Shown: in pieces, positions 16,547 through 27,277 of the stretch
Position numbering within the stretch: the first letter of the stretch is position 1
Layout of the letters: every line of letters starts with the position of its first letter
The notes under the pieces: generated by a model
The model's input: the letters and a program-made list of their open reading frames with translations, nothing else
The model's database searches: none
What the model was told of the DNA's origin: nothing
Assembly (NCBI RefSeq): GCF_019670005.1
Contig: NZ_AP019783.1
Coordinates: 454,501-518,500, forward strand
Reading direction: 5' to 3'
DNA length: 64,000 nucleotides
Source: Methylomagnum ishizawai
Lineage (GTDB): Bacteria; Pseudomonadota; Gammaproteobacteria; Methylococcales; Methylococcaceae
Position numbers and translations under genes: made by a program

Positions 16547-18814
16547 TTATTTTTTATGGTTGAACAGTTCCGCCGGTGGAGGCTTCTCGACCGCGATGCC
16601 AGGAGTATCGCTTCCTTGGGGCGGTTCCGCCAGATAGCTTTGGCAAGTCTTGTAATAAAAGCGGGTCGGTCCATCGTCGGGAAAGTGCAGGTTCAACAGG
16701 GTGAACGCCGCATGGGCCTCCTGCCAGCGGTCTTCGTTAAACAGGGCCAGCGCATCGGCGAAACGCTGGCGCAATTCGGGACAGGGTCCGGCCTCGGGGT
16801 CGGTGATCAATTCCGCCACCGAGATCGGCTTGGATTTCCCCGGCAACAGGAACGCGCCCAGGGGGCGGACGCCCGCGTCCGGCAAATCCTCCAGGGTTCG
16901 CTCCGACACCAGGCTGTGGGTGCCCAGCAGCTTGTTGAGCCCTTCCAAGCGGGCGGCGGTGTTCACCGTGTCGCCGACGGCGCGGATCTCGCCGCGCTCG
17001 GCGGTGCCGACATAGCCGATGCGCAGTTCGCCGTAATGGATGCCGAGGCGGACCGGGAACACCAGTTCGTGGGTTTTCTCGAAGCGGCGCACGGCGAGGC
17101 GGATTGCGCTGGCGGCGGCCAGGGCGTTGGCGCGGGCTTCCTGGGCGCCGGGGTCGTCGTCGCGGGCGATCCAGATCGCCAGCATGGCATCGCCCACCAC
17201 GTCCGACACCCAGCCGCCATGGCGGGTGACCGGCTCGAACAGGGCGGCGTAATAGGCGTTCATCAGCCGGGCCAGGGCCATGGGTTCCAAGGTCTCGGCC
17301 AAGGCGGTGTAGCGCCCGGCGTCGGTGGCGAGGCAGATGCCCTGGGCCATGCGGCCATAGTTGGGCAGGGTCGCGCTATCCTCGTGTCGGCTCAGTTGGC
17401 TGAACACATCCACCGGGATGAAGCGGTGGATCACCGATTGCATGGCGCGTTCGCGCTCGGCCCGGCGCACATAGTTGAGCCAGCCCCAGGTCAACAGCGC
17501 GATGGGCAATTGCAACCCCAGCGGCGCGACCAACGGCAGCCAATCCCCCCGCAGCCCGAACAGGGCGCAGGCGGCGGCGAGATAAAGCCCGCCCAGGCCC
17601 AGGATCAGGGCGAATCCCCGCGCCGCGCTCCGCCGCATCGCGCACAAACCCAAGACCCCGCCCCAGAACAACAGCCACAAGCCCTCGCCGACCGGGGAGA
17701 AGGCCGGGCGCACCCATTTGTCCTCCAACAGGTTCGCCAGCGCGGTCGCCGCCAGTTCCACCGAGCTGATGGCCGAGAACGGCGTGTAGAACAGCCCCTC
17801 GGTGGATTCCGGCTGGAAATCCTCCAGATAGCCCACCAGGACGATCTTGCCCGCCAGCGCGGCCAGGGTGGATTCCGGCGGGTCGCCCACCCAATCCTGG
17901 TAGGACAGGATGGGGAAGCTATGCGAGGGGCCGTAATGGTTGAAATAGCGCACCTCCCCGCCCGCCAGCACCCCGGCCCAAGACCGCAGCAAGCGCCGGG
18001 TGGCGGCGGGGAAGCGGCTGTTCAACAGGGCTTGTTCCAGGCTGGCTTCGAGTCCGGGGCGGGCGCGGAGTTGTTCGATCAGCAGGCGGAGGGTGGGTTC
18101 GAACTCCTTGGGGCGGGTCTGGCAGGGCGGGGATTGGGCGGCGATCCGGGCCAATTCGGGATCGGCGGACCCGAGCCAAGCGCCCAGCTCGGCGCAATGG
18201 GTGCGTTGGATATAGGCCAGCATCAACAGCGTGGGCAGGGTGGCCCGCCGTTCCTCGTCGCCGAAGAAGGTGAGGAAGGCGCTGGACGCGCTGAGGGTGT
18301 CGCGGGGCAGCAGGAAGGGCGCGGTGGCGAGCGCCGCGTCGGCCAGTTCGGGGGTGGGTTCCACCAGCGATTCGACATAAAGCCCCGAGCGCAATTGGCG
18401 CGGCTTGACATAATCGGTCAGCACCGTCCGGCCCAGGCCGCGCATGGCTTCGGCCATGGCCCGGTCGGCCCCCGGATCGGCGGAGGCGTTGGCGAAGAAG
18501 ATATTGAAAGCCAGCAATTCGGCCTGGCCGCGCTGGGCGTTGCGGAGGATATTGGCGTGCAGGTGGCGCGGCCAATTATGGGGGTCGTCGGGGGCTTGCA
18601 GGCGCTGGGCGGATTCGTGGTCGATGCCGAGGATGGCGACCTCGCCCGGCGGGCTGGCGGGACCGCGCAGCGCGTACAGGAGTCCGAGCCCGATGCCTTC
18701 TTCCAGCGGTCCCCGCAACGGCGACAGGCTGAATAGCGCCCCGCCCAGGGCGGTCAGCAAGGGGAGCCAGCCCAATTGGAATTGCGGCCGGGTCCGCCGC
18801 TTGCGCCCGGTCAT
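16547..18814 (-). CDS. CHASE2-domain class III adenylate/guanylate cyclase
   Basis: 755 residues: an N-terminal TM, a large extracytoplasmic CHASE2 sensor (GVAILGIDHESAQ-like start, ending near ISSVELAATALANLLEDKW), three TM helices (about residues 350-430) and a cytoplasmic class III cyclase domain. The metal-binding aspartates are seen in CLATDAGRYTALAE and in DVVGDAMLAIW, and the ERGEIRAVGDTVNTAARLEG block is the usual end. The product should be cAMP or cGMP. A crp gene at 39895 in the same window offers a possible receptor. The FecR/TPR/barrel gene follows at 14 bases, suggesting the cyclase reads an envelope signal related to that protein. Confidence 0.88.
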   Translation of the reverse strand: MTGRKRRTRPQFQLGWLPLLTALGGALFSLSPLRGPLEEGIGLGLLYALRGPASPPGEVAILGIDHESAQRLQAPDDPHNWPRHLHANILRNAQRGQAELLAFNIFFANASADPGADRAMAEAMRGLGRTVLTDYVKPRQLRSGLYVESLVEPTPELADAALATAPFLLPRDTLSASSAFLTFFGDEERRATLPTLLMLAYIQRTHCAELGAWLGSADPELARIAAQSPPCQTRPKEFEPTLRLLIEQLRARPGLEASLEQALLNSRFPAATRRLLRSWAGVLAGGEVRYFNHYGPSHSFPILSYQDWVGDPPESTLAALAGKIVLVGYLEDFQPESTEGLFYTPFSAISSVELAATALANLLEDKWVRPAFSPVGEGLWLLFWGGVLGLCAMRRSAARGFALILGLGGLYLAAACALFGLRGDWLPLVAPLGLQLPIALLTWGWLNYVRRAERERAMQSVIHRFIPVDVFSQLSRHEDSATLPNYGRMAQGICLATDAGRYTALAETLEPMALARLMNAYYAALFEPVTRHGGWVSDVVGDAMLAIWIARDDDPGAQEARANALAAASAIRLAVRRFEKTHELVFPVRLGIHYGELRIGYVGTAERGEIRAVGDTVNTAARLEGLNKLLGTHSLVSERTLEDLPDAGVRPLGAFLLPGKSKPISVAELITDPEAGPCPELRQRFADALALFNEDRWQEAHAAFTLLNLHFPDDGPTRFYYKTCQSYLAEPPQGSDTPGIAVEKPPPAELFNHKK

Positions 18815-19197
18815 GGCGGCATGGCCCCCGCGGGCGGTGGACGCCGTCCTGGCGGCGTATGCGTGGATGGCACGGTGGTCTCAGCCTCTGACGAAACGAT
18901 GGGGGAGATGGGCGCGGTTGTATCCGTATGTAGCCTGGGCCGGGCGCTGGCCGGAGTTACGCCGCGGGTTTACTTATTGATTTTATTGGATTCCGGGGGG
19001 AATTGGCTGTTGCAGGCGGCAGGGTAGTATAGTTTCCCGCCAGGGTAAACCGATAGTGGCGGTACGATGTATCGATCTGTATCTTCATCGCCATGGAGGC
19101 CGCGGCCGGGGGGGCCGGGGGGGGCGGGCCGCCTTGGCATGGTGATTCCTCCGCCTTGCCAAATCGCCCCCCATGTTTTAGCTTAGCCGACACCCGT

Positions 19198-21249
<2,052 letters not shown>

Positions 21250-21268
21250 TTAAAAAGCGGGGGATGCT

Positions 21269-21655
21269 ATGACGGTGGGGGAAAATTTCGCCGATGCCGC
21301 ATTACTGAAGACGGAAAGCAGAGTAGAAAATGCCGATCAATTTTATGGCTTATCTGCTGAATGCGCCGTTAAGTCGGCATTGGTTCTTCTACCGGCATTC
21401 TCCGCGGATTCAAGGCTTGATGAGTCCTATAGGAAGCATGTCAATGTGCTTTGGAACCACATCAACCTGCAAAGCTTGCAAAGGGCTTATCCAAGTTTGG
21501 TGGATTTGCTTGATAAGAATAATCCTTTCGAGGATTGGTCTGTGGATCAGAGGTATTGTGCGGATGGTTATCTTTCCGCACAAACCATGGAAAATCATCG
21601 GAATGCCGCCCGGCGTTTATTGGGTGCCGTGGGGTTAAGTGGGGTCCGCAAATGA
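21269..21655 (+). CDS. small helical protein of the ATPase cassette (HEPN-like?)
   Basis: 128 residues, no signal or membrane segment. The segment ENADQFYGLSAECAVKSALV (about residues 20-39) resembles the start of small helical, HEPN-like proteins found next to ATPases in accessory regions. A canonical HEPN R-x4-6-H catalytic motif is not visible, and I cannot confirm the family by eye. A second conserved-looking block near the end is ENHRNAARRLLGAVGL. It is the first gene of a three-gene cassette: its stop overlaps the ATG of the ParA-like gene (ATGA). The cassette is visibly AT-richer than thiC and the genes after it, a sign of transfer. Confidence 0.6.
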   Translation: MTVGENFADAALLKTESRVENADQFYGLSAECAVKSALVLLPAFSADSRLDESYRKHVNVLWNHINLQSLQRAYPSLVDLLDKNNPFEDWSVDQRYCADGYLSAQTMENHRNAARRLLGAVGLSGVRK

Positions 21656-22989
21656 TAGCGCCAAAGTTCGATTCGATTCTTCTAGACACGTTGCGTATCT
21701 TAGGGCAACAGTTTGGTGATTCACCACCAGAAACCACATTGATTAGGGATGCTTTGGGTAAGCTGGTTGTGACGATTCCCGATAATGCCATGAGTGATTC
21801 TGCCGAATGGGACGCCTTGGCGGACGAATTGCATCGGGCTTTGGGGATTTATAGTCCCGGAAGCAAACGTATTTTGCTTAGGCATAGCGATTTGGTAGTG
21901 CCAGAGGATATTTTGGATTCCCCGGATCGCGTCCGCTTTCCCGATGCTTCCAAAACATGGCTGATAGATCGTTTGCAGACCAATCAAGATTGGTTGCGCA
22001 AACCCCTCGTTGAACAGCCACCCTTGCCCGCGGCGGTGGCTTTCAGTATTAAAGGCGGTGTGGGCAGGACAACGGCGTTCGCATTATGGGCTTGGTATTT
22101 GGCCAAGCAAAGTAAAAACGTCGTTCTGGTGGATTTGGAAGCGCCCGGAGTCGCCGGGGTATTGCTGGACGAGGACCATATGCCGGATTACGGCTTGGTC
22201 GATTGGCTGGTGGAATGCTTGGTCGGCCAGCCCAATGAAGCCTTGCTCAGGGAATGCATGGTGGATTGTGCTTTAAGCAATGATGAGCCGGGACGGATAC
22301 GTGTCTTACCGGCTTTCGGTAGAAAAACCCAGGATTATGTGAATAAATTGGGCCGGATTTATATGCCCACCTTCCGGGCGGAAACCGGGGAGTTTTCAGG
22401 ATTGGCCGAGCGGCTGCTGATCCTGTTGCAGCAATTGGCTGGTTTATTCGATAAGCCCGACGCGGTGTTATTGGATGCCCGTGCGGGCTTGCATGATATT
22501 GGGTCCGCCGCTGTGACCCGGCTAGGCGCTAAAGTATTTTTGTTTGCGCGGGATGAGTATCAGAGTTGGCAAGCATATAAAAAGCTATTCCAGCATTTAA
22601 GGATGGCGCAAAGTGTCGAATGGGGGATGCCTGAAAATGACTTGCGCTGGCGTTTAAGCATGGTGGCCGCGCAAACCGAATCGACCGATGCCGCGAGGCT
22701 GCGGTTTGTCGAGCGCTCCTATGAAACTTGGCAGGAGTTTTATGATACAGACGAAATAGAGGAAGAGGAGAAGAAAAAACTTGGACGCGAGCCACAGCTT
22801 TTTAACCCGGAAGATACTGGCCCGCATCAACCCGCGTTTATCGGATTCGATCCAAGAGTCAGGTCTTTCGATTTGATTGATTCCCAAGCACGGCCTTCCT
22901 GGCAGGCGGTGGAGCAGGCTTTTGGTAAATTTTTTCCAAATGCCACCACGCGATTATTGCAAAACAATTTGGCGCAGGAAACCATTTGA
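21652..22989 (+). CDS. ParA/MinD-like ATPase with KGGVGR Walker A
   Basis: 445 residues. A non-ATPase N-terminal region of about 125 residues is followed by a SIMIBI-type ATPase core. The deviant Walker A is KGGVGRTT (134-141, with Arg where ParA usually has Lys), then VVLVDLEAPGVAGVLL and VLLDARAGLHDIGSAAVTR (Walker A'/switch regions). A charged stretch EEEEKKKLG lies near residue 380. Start ATG 21652 overlaps the upstream stop, so it is translationally coupled. Chromosome partition is unlikely: no ParB or parS nearby and the N-terminus is unlike ParA. Proteins of this type are known mainly as predicted accessory ATPases. Confidence 0.72.
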   Translation: MIAPKFDSILLDTLRILGQQFGDSPPETTLIRDALGKLVVTIPDNAMSDSAEWDALADELHRALGIYSPGSKRILLRHSDLVVPEDILDSPDRVRFPDASKTWLIDRLQTNQDWLRKPLVEQPPLPAAVAFSIKGGVGRTTAFALWAWYLAKQSKNVVLVDLEAPGVAGVLLDEDHMPDYGLVDWLVECLVGQPNEALLRECMVDCALSNDEPGRIRVLPAFGRKTQDYVNKLGRIYMPTFRAETGEFSGLAERLLILLQQLAGLFDKPDAVLLDARAGLHDIGSAAVTRLGAKVFLFARDEYQSWQAYKKLFQHLRMAQSVEWGMPENDLRWRLSMVAAQTESTDAARLRFVERSYETWQEFYDTDEIEEEEKKKLGREPQLFNPEDTGPHQPAFIGFDPRVRSFDLIDSQARPSWQAVEQAFGKFFPNATTRLLQNNLAQETI

Positions 22990-22991
22990 AT

Positions 22992-24470
22992 ATGATACGT
23001 TCCTTGCTTCAGTTTGATGCCAATACCTTCCGTCAAGCGCTTATAAATTTACCGCCGACACAGGCTAAAGAAACCCTTGATGCGCCTCAATTGTCTGAAA
23101 TTTATGTGCCACCAAAACATGGCAAAGCGTTGTCACCGGAATATAATATTGTTGTGGGGATGCGCGGTGCCGGAAAGAGCTTTTGGACTGCGGTATTGAA
23201 TGACGAAAAAACTCATAGATTTGTTGCTGATGCCGCTAGAGTTCAAGGTCTTGCAAATATCGTGGTGCGCGTGGGCTTTGGTTTGGACCCGAGCGACAAG
23301 GATTTTCCTAATCGTGCCAGCATAGAGTCATTGTTGAGTCGCAATTATAGACCCGATGCGATATGGCAAGCGGTTTTGCTTAGGCATGCGCTTATTTATT
23401 TGAATAGGGATTTACCTTTCAATACAGGGTGGGAGGCTGCGGTCAGTTGGGTTGAAACTCATTCCGGCGAGGTCGATAAATACTTGGCGGAATGTGACCA
23501 GGCACTTCAAGAACAGGGTAAAGTGCTGTTGTTGTTTGATTCTTTGGATCGCCTCGCCGATGACTGGAAGAAAATTCGTGGCATATTATCCGCCGCTCTG
23601 AAACTTTGTCTTGAATGCCGCTCTCGCCGGGCTATCCGCTTTAAATTTTTTCTGCGCCCGGATATGGTTGAGGAGAATGATGATATATGGAGCTTTGCCG
23701 ATAGCTCTAAACTTCTACATGCAAAACCAGAGCTTGAATGGCGCCCTAATGACTTGTATGGCGTAATTTTTTTGCATTTAGCTAATTCGGTTATTGTGGG
23801 CGAGGAGTTCCGTAATATTCTTAGTCAAAAAACCAGCGTGCAATGGCAAATTATGGATGGTGCTTATTTATTTCCTAGGAATATAGACGAAGAATTGATA
23901 AGGGGTATAGTTGAGGCAATTACCGGGCCTTGGATGGGTGCCAGCGCTAAAAAGGGCTATACCTATACTTGGATTCCTGTGCATTTGTCAGATGCCAAAC
24001 GGCGCTTAAGTCCTAGAAGTATTTTGCTAGCCTTCAAGGAAGCCGCTGAATGGACCGATGCAAACCGGCCAAACCATAATTTGGCGTTGCATTACGAAGG
24101 AGTACAGCAAGGTGTAGTAAAAGCCTCGGAAATCAGGGTTCGTGAACTCAAAGAAGATTATCCTTGGGTCGAGCCATTGCTTCGGGCTTTAAAGGGTTCG
24201 GCAGTTCCATTGACTTTTGATGAATTGCGGGAAAAGTGGACGGAAGCTTGTGTCCAAGAATCATTGGATGCTGCCAGCACTAACCAAAGGCTGCCTCCCC
24301 GCCGTTATAGCAATGATCCTAGTCCCGGTCGCAAACTCGATTCTTTGGTTGACGATCTCGTTGAACTCGCCGTCCTCTACCGCACCGAGGACAAGCGTTA
24401 CAACATGCCCGACATTTTCCGCGTTGGCTTCGGTATCAAGCGCAAAGGCGGCGTCAGGCCACCGCGGTGA
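22992..24470 (+). CDS. P-loop ATPase partner of the KGGVGR protein
   Basis: 492 residues. Walker A GMRGAGKS at 56-63 and Walker B VLLLFDSLDRLA with Asp183/Asp186 are clear; the rest resembles large STAND/KAP-like ATPases without a recognisable effector domain. The C-terminal 120 residues look like a winged-helix or other DNA-binding end (LTFDELREKWTEACVQE ... DLVELAVLY), which is inference. It begins two bases after the ParA-like stop (a TTG at 22986 in the same frame would overlap it). With the two preceding genes it forms a compact, AT-rich cassette with no mobile element visible beside it. Confidence 0.65.
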   Translation: MIRSLLQFDANTFRQALINLPPTQAKETLDAPQLSEIYVPPKHGKALSPEYNIVVGMRGAGKSFWTAVLNDEKTHRFVADAARVQGLANIVVRVGFGLDPSDKDFPNRASIESLLSRNYRPDAIWQAVLLRHALIYLNRDLPFNTGWEAAVSWVETHSGEVDKYLAECDQALQEQGKVLLLFDSLDRLADDWKKIRGILSAALKLCLECRSRRAIRFKFFLRPDMVEENDDIWSFADSSKLLHAKPELEWRPNDLYGVIFLHLANSVIVGEEFRNILSQKTSVQWQIMDGAYLFPRNIDEELIRGIVEAITGPWMGASAKKGYTYTWIPVHLSDAKRRLSPRSILLAFKEAAEWTDANRPNHNLALHYEGVQQGVVKASEIRVRELKEDYPWVEPLLRALKGSAVPLTFDELREKWTEACVQESLDAASTNQRLPPRRYSNDPSPGRKLDSLVDDLVELAVLYRTEDKRYNMPDIFRVGFGIKRKGGVRPPR

Positions 24471-24566
24471 TTTCCCGCGCGCCTCCCGTCGTGCCTAAGT
24501 GTCCCGGACCACGGATCGTGCTATGTTCGGGCCTTTACCGGATTCATGGTCAACAGGAGGTTCCCC

Positions 24567-25254
24567 ATGGACGACACCCGCACAATCCCTTCGCAACCGG
24601 CCTTGATCGCCCCCGTCCACCGGGAGATCGAGGCTTATCTCGCCGACCTCGCCCAATCCACCGACACTCCGACCCTGATCGGGATGGAAAGCCTCGCCAT
24701 CCGCCAGAGCTTCCCCATCGTGGGACGCTTGTGCGGGGTGTTCCTCAAGACCCTCGCGCTCGGCATCGCCGCCCGCCGGGTGTTCGAGTTCGGTAGCGGC
24801 TTCGGCTACTCGGCCCATTGGTTCGCCGTGGCGGTGGGACCGGAAGGCCGGGTGGTCTGTGCCGACAGCGATCCCGCCAATCTGCCGCTGGCCGAGCATT
24901 TCCTCAAGGAAGCGGGGCTGTGGGATCGGGTGGAATTCCGTATCGGGCAGGCCCAGGGCGTGTTCTGCTCGGTCGGGGGGGGAATTCGATATCTGCTACA
25001 ACGACGCCGACAAGTGCGATTATCCCGATATCTGGCGCATGGCCCGCGAGCGGGTGCGGCCCGGTGGCTTCTATATCGCCGACAACGTGCTATGGCATGG
25101 CCGGGTGGCGCGGGAATGCCTGCCCGATGCGGTGCCCGGCTGGACCGAGGCCATCCGCGAGCATAACCGCTTGATCTTCACCGATTCCGGTTTCGACGCC
25201 TTCGTCAATCCCACCCGCGACGGCATGGTGGTGGCCCGCCGCAAAACCGGGTGA
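24567..25254 (+). pseudogene. O-methyltransferase (COG4122 type), frameshifted at a G8 run
   Basis: A class I SAM-dependent methyltransferase. The first part (24567-24974) has the SAM loop VFEFGSGFGYSAHWF and VVCADSDP; the rest (24983-25254) continues one frame over with FDICYNDADKCDYPDIW and the typical RVRPGGFYIADNVLWHGRV. The frames meet at eight G (24975-24982). Removing one G restores a single 228-residue protein of normal family length. The start is supported by AGGAGG at 24555-24560. It may be a true mutation, a slippage-controlled gene or a sequencing error. The methyl acceptor is unknown. Confidence 0.8.
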
Positions 25255-25284
25255 TCCGCCCGGCGGGGCTATACTCGGAGGGAC

Positions 25285-25307
25285 CGCCCGCCGGTTCGCG
25301 GGCGGGT
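25285..25307 (+). terminator. weak terminator after the O-methyltransferase
   Basis: CGCCCGC (25285-25291) pairs with GCGGGCG (25298-25304) around a 6-base loop and is followed by only three T. Plausible but weak. Confidence 0.4.
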
Positions 25308-25356
25308 TTGAACCAGTCCGGCCAGCCATCCGCGCCAGGGCGCGAGGGGTGCCAAA

Positions 25357-25887
25357 ATGCTACAACCAAGACCACCGGGGCAGCGGTCCGCGCCGTATGG
25401 CGGCGATAGGGGCGATAGGGATGGCGAACGCACCGATTATCTCAAGGACCGCGAAGCCGATTTCCTGCTGATCGAATTCGGTAAACTCCAGGATGAAATC
25501 CTCAGCGCCACCCAGGAAAAATGGCGCTTGGAGCATACCGTCATCTTGCTCAATATCCTGCTGCTGGCCTTCGGCTATATCGCGCCGGCCCAGGTCGATC
25601 CGCATTATTTCGCCCTGCCGTTCGCCATCACCTTATTGGGCGGGATGCGGACCTTGATGCTATGGCTGCACTTGAAGCGGGCCGGAAATTATCTGACCAA
25701 GGTCGAGGAGGTGTTCGGCGTCCACCCCAAGCTGGGCTGGGAACTGCGCCTGGAAAAGCTCGACGAATCCCGGCCCTATACCCTGAGTTTGGTGGGGATG
25801 ACCGTGGTGTTCTGGATGGGGCTGTTGGCGCTGACCTTGATCCTGGCGGTCGGCTACCACCTGGGGTATTGGCAGCCGGGCGCATGA
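25357..25887 (+). CDS. membrane protein with three predicted helices
   Basis: 176 residues. A polar N-terminus of about 55 residues (with LKDREADFLLIEFGKLQDE, probably helical) precedes three hydrophobic segments: HTVILLNILLLAFGYIA, FALPFAITLLGGMRTLMLWL and TLSLVGMTVVFWMGLLALTLIL. No known family is recognised and no catalytic motif is visible. It stands alone between the O-methyltransferase and a convergent small gene. Confidence 0.6.
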   Translation: MLQPRPPGQRSAPYGGDRGDRDGERTDYLKDREADFLLIEFGKLQDEILSATQEKWRLEHTVILLNILLLAFGYIAPAQVDPHYFALPFAITLLGGMRTLMLWLHLKRAGNYLTKVEEVFGVHPKLGWELRLEKLDESRPYTLSLVGMTVVFWMGLLALTLILAVGYHLGYWQPGA

Positions 25888-25936
25888 TCGGTGCTTGGCC
25901 GTGTGGCGCTCCGGCTTTTATGGGGTGCCGGGGGCG

Positions 25937-26086
25937 TCAGCGGACTTCGAGGCGCAGGGGCAGCGTGGACTCGCTGTCCTGGGACTCCATTTGCGCCAGC
26001 CGCTTGGCGTGGTGGGCGCAATAGGCCACCGAGCCGCCGGCGGTGGCGAGCAGCATCAGGGTCAAGCCGATTTCGACAGGGGTCAT
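25937..26086 (-). CDS. small single-pass membrane protein, 49 aa
   Basis: 49 residues with one membrane helix (IGLTLMLLATAGGSVAYCA) and a polar tail ending PLRLEVR. ATG 26086 is chosen because AAGGAG lies seven bases upstream; the longer frame to 26176 has no such signal. It is divergent from oxyR. Function unknown. Confidence 0.55.
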   Translation of the reverse strand: MTPVEIGLTLMLLATAGGSVAYCAHHAKRLAQMESQDSESTLPLRLEVR

Positions 26087-26242
26087 GGGTTTCTCCTTGG
26101 ATCGCACTGGTGGAAGGCGGCGCATTGTGGCGGAACCTGGGGCATCCATAAAATCGTTTGTTCTTATGCTAATCATTGAGCATGGCTATGTTCCCTGGGC
26201 TAGAATGGCCCGGCGGTCCCTTCCACCTCCCGATGGCCTCCC

Positions 26243-27139
26243 ATGAACCTCCGCGACCTGAAATATCTGGTGGCGGTCGCCGACCTGAACCATTTCAGCC
26301 TGGCGGCCGAGCGTTGCTGCGTCAGCCAGCCGACCCTCAGCACCCAGCTCAAGAAATTGGAGGACGAACTCGGGGTGGCGTTGTTCGAGCGCAACAACCG
26401 TTCGGTGCGCCCCACCGAGGCGGGCGGGCGCATCATCGCCGTGGCCCGGCGGGTCTTGGCCGAGGTCGAATCGATGGAGGAGATCGCCGCCGCGACCCGC
26501 GACCCCTACGCCGGGATGTTCCGGCTGGGCGGATTCCCCACCCTGGCCAGCTATGTGTTCCCGGCGGCGGTGCCCGCCATCGCCCAAACCCTGCCCAAGT
26601 TGAAACTACTGTTGATCGAGGAAAAGACCGACGTTTTGGTCGAGCAATTGCGGACCGGGCGTTGCGACGCGGCGCTGTTGGCCTTGCCGGTGAACGATCC
26701 GGCCCTGGTGTCCATGCGCCTGTTCGACGATCCCTTTTTATTGGCGGTGCCGCCGGAGCATCCGCTGGCGGCGCGGGAGCGGGTCGATTTGCGGGACTTG
26801 GCCGATTTGCGGTTGCTGCTGTTGGACGAGGGCCATTGCCTGCGCGACCAGGCTTTGAACCTGTGCTATCGCCATGGCGGCCACGAGGAGGTGGATTTCC
26901 GCGCCACCAGCTTGGAAACCCTGCGGATGATGGTGCGGGCCGGGACCGGCATCACCTTGATGCCGTGGACGGCGGCGCGGGAGGACCATACCGGCATCCG
27001 CTACCTGCCGTTCGCCGAGCCGCAACCGCGGCGGTTGATCGGCTTGGTCTGGCGCAAGACCACGGCCCGCGGTCCCTTGATCGGCAAGCTCATCGAGCTA
27101 TTGCGGGAAGTTTCCCGCGCGTGGGCCGCGCCGGGCTAG
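26243..27139 (+). CDS. oxyR: hydrogen peroxide sensor OxyR (LysR family)
   Basis: 298 residues. The N-terminal helix-turn-helix (FSLAAERCCVSQPTLSTQLKKLE) is LysR-type. The redox cysteines appear in DEGHCLRDQALNLC, eight residues apart, as in OxyR where Cys199 and Cys208 form a disulfide on peroxide exposure. The preceding and following blocks (VAVPPEHPLA, TSLETLRMMVRAGTGITLMP) match OxyR. Expected targets are catalase and peroxiredoxin genes, none of which lie nearby. I could not pick out a convincing OxyR operator in the 156 bases upstream. Confidence 0.92.
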   Translation: MNLRDLKYLVAVADLNHFSLAAERCCVSQPTLSTQLKKLEDELGVALFERNNRSVRPTEAGGRIIAVARRVLAEVESMEEIAAATRDPYAGMFRLGGFPTLASYVFPAAVPAIAQTLPKLKLLLIEEKTDVLVEQLRTGRCDAALLALPVNDPALVSMRLFDDPFLLAVPPEHPLAARERVDLRDLADLRLLLLDEGHCLRDQALNLCYRHGGHEEVDFRATSLETLRMMVRAGTGITLMPWTAAREDHTGIRYLPFAEPQPRRLIGLVWRKTTARGPLIGKLIELLREVSRAWAAPG

Positions 27140-27277
27140 GGGCGGGCGGGTCCGGATTCAGGGCGCTGCGCTCCGCTCCGTAGATAGTGTATAAAATAGC
27201 GGTTGCGGTTCGCGGCGGTCGCGGTTCCCCCGCGGGGGACGGATTTCTTTAAACCTAAGAACATAAAGGTATGATTC

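Noticed and set aside
14718-16637. Plus-strand frame of 639 codons opposite the FecR/TPR gene
   Set aside because: Gly/Gln-rich antisense translation without domains; the minus-strand product has FecR, TPR and barrel features.
21652-22989. ParA-like gene considered as a chromosome/plasmid partition ATPase
   Set aside because: No ParB, parS sites or replication genes nearby; the long N-terminal extension and Arg in KGGVGR do not fit partition ParA.
26090-26242. OxyR operator searched between the small membrane gene and oxyR
   Set aside because: No set of four ATAGnt-type half sites with 10-base spacing stands out, so none is annotated.
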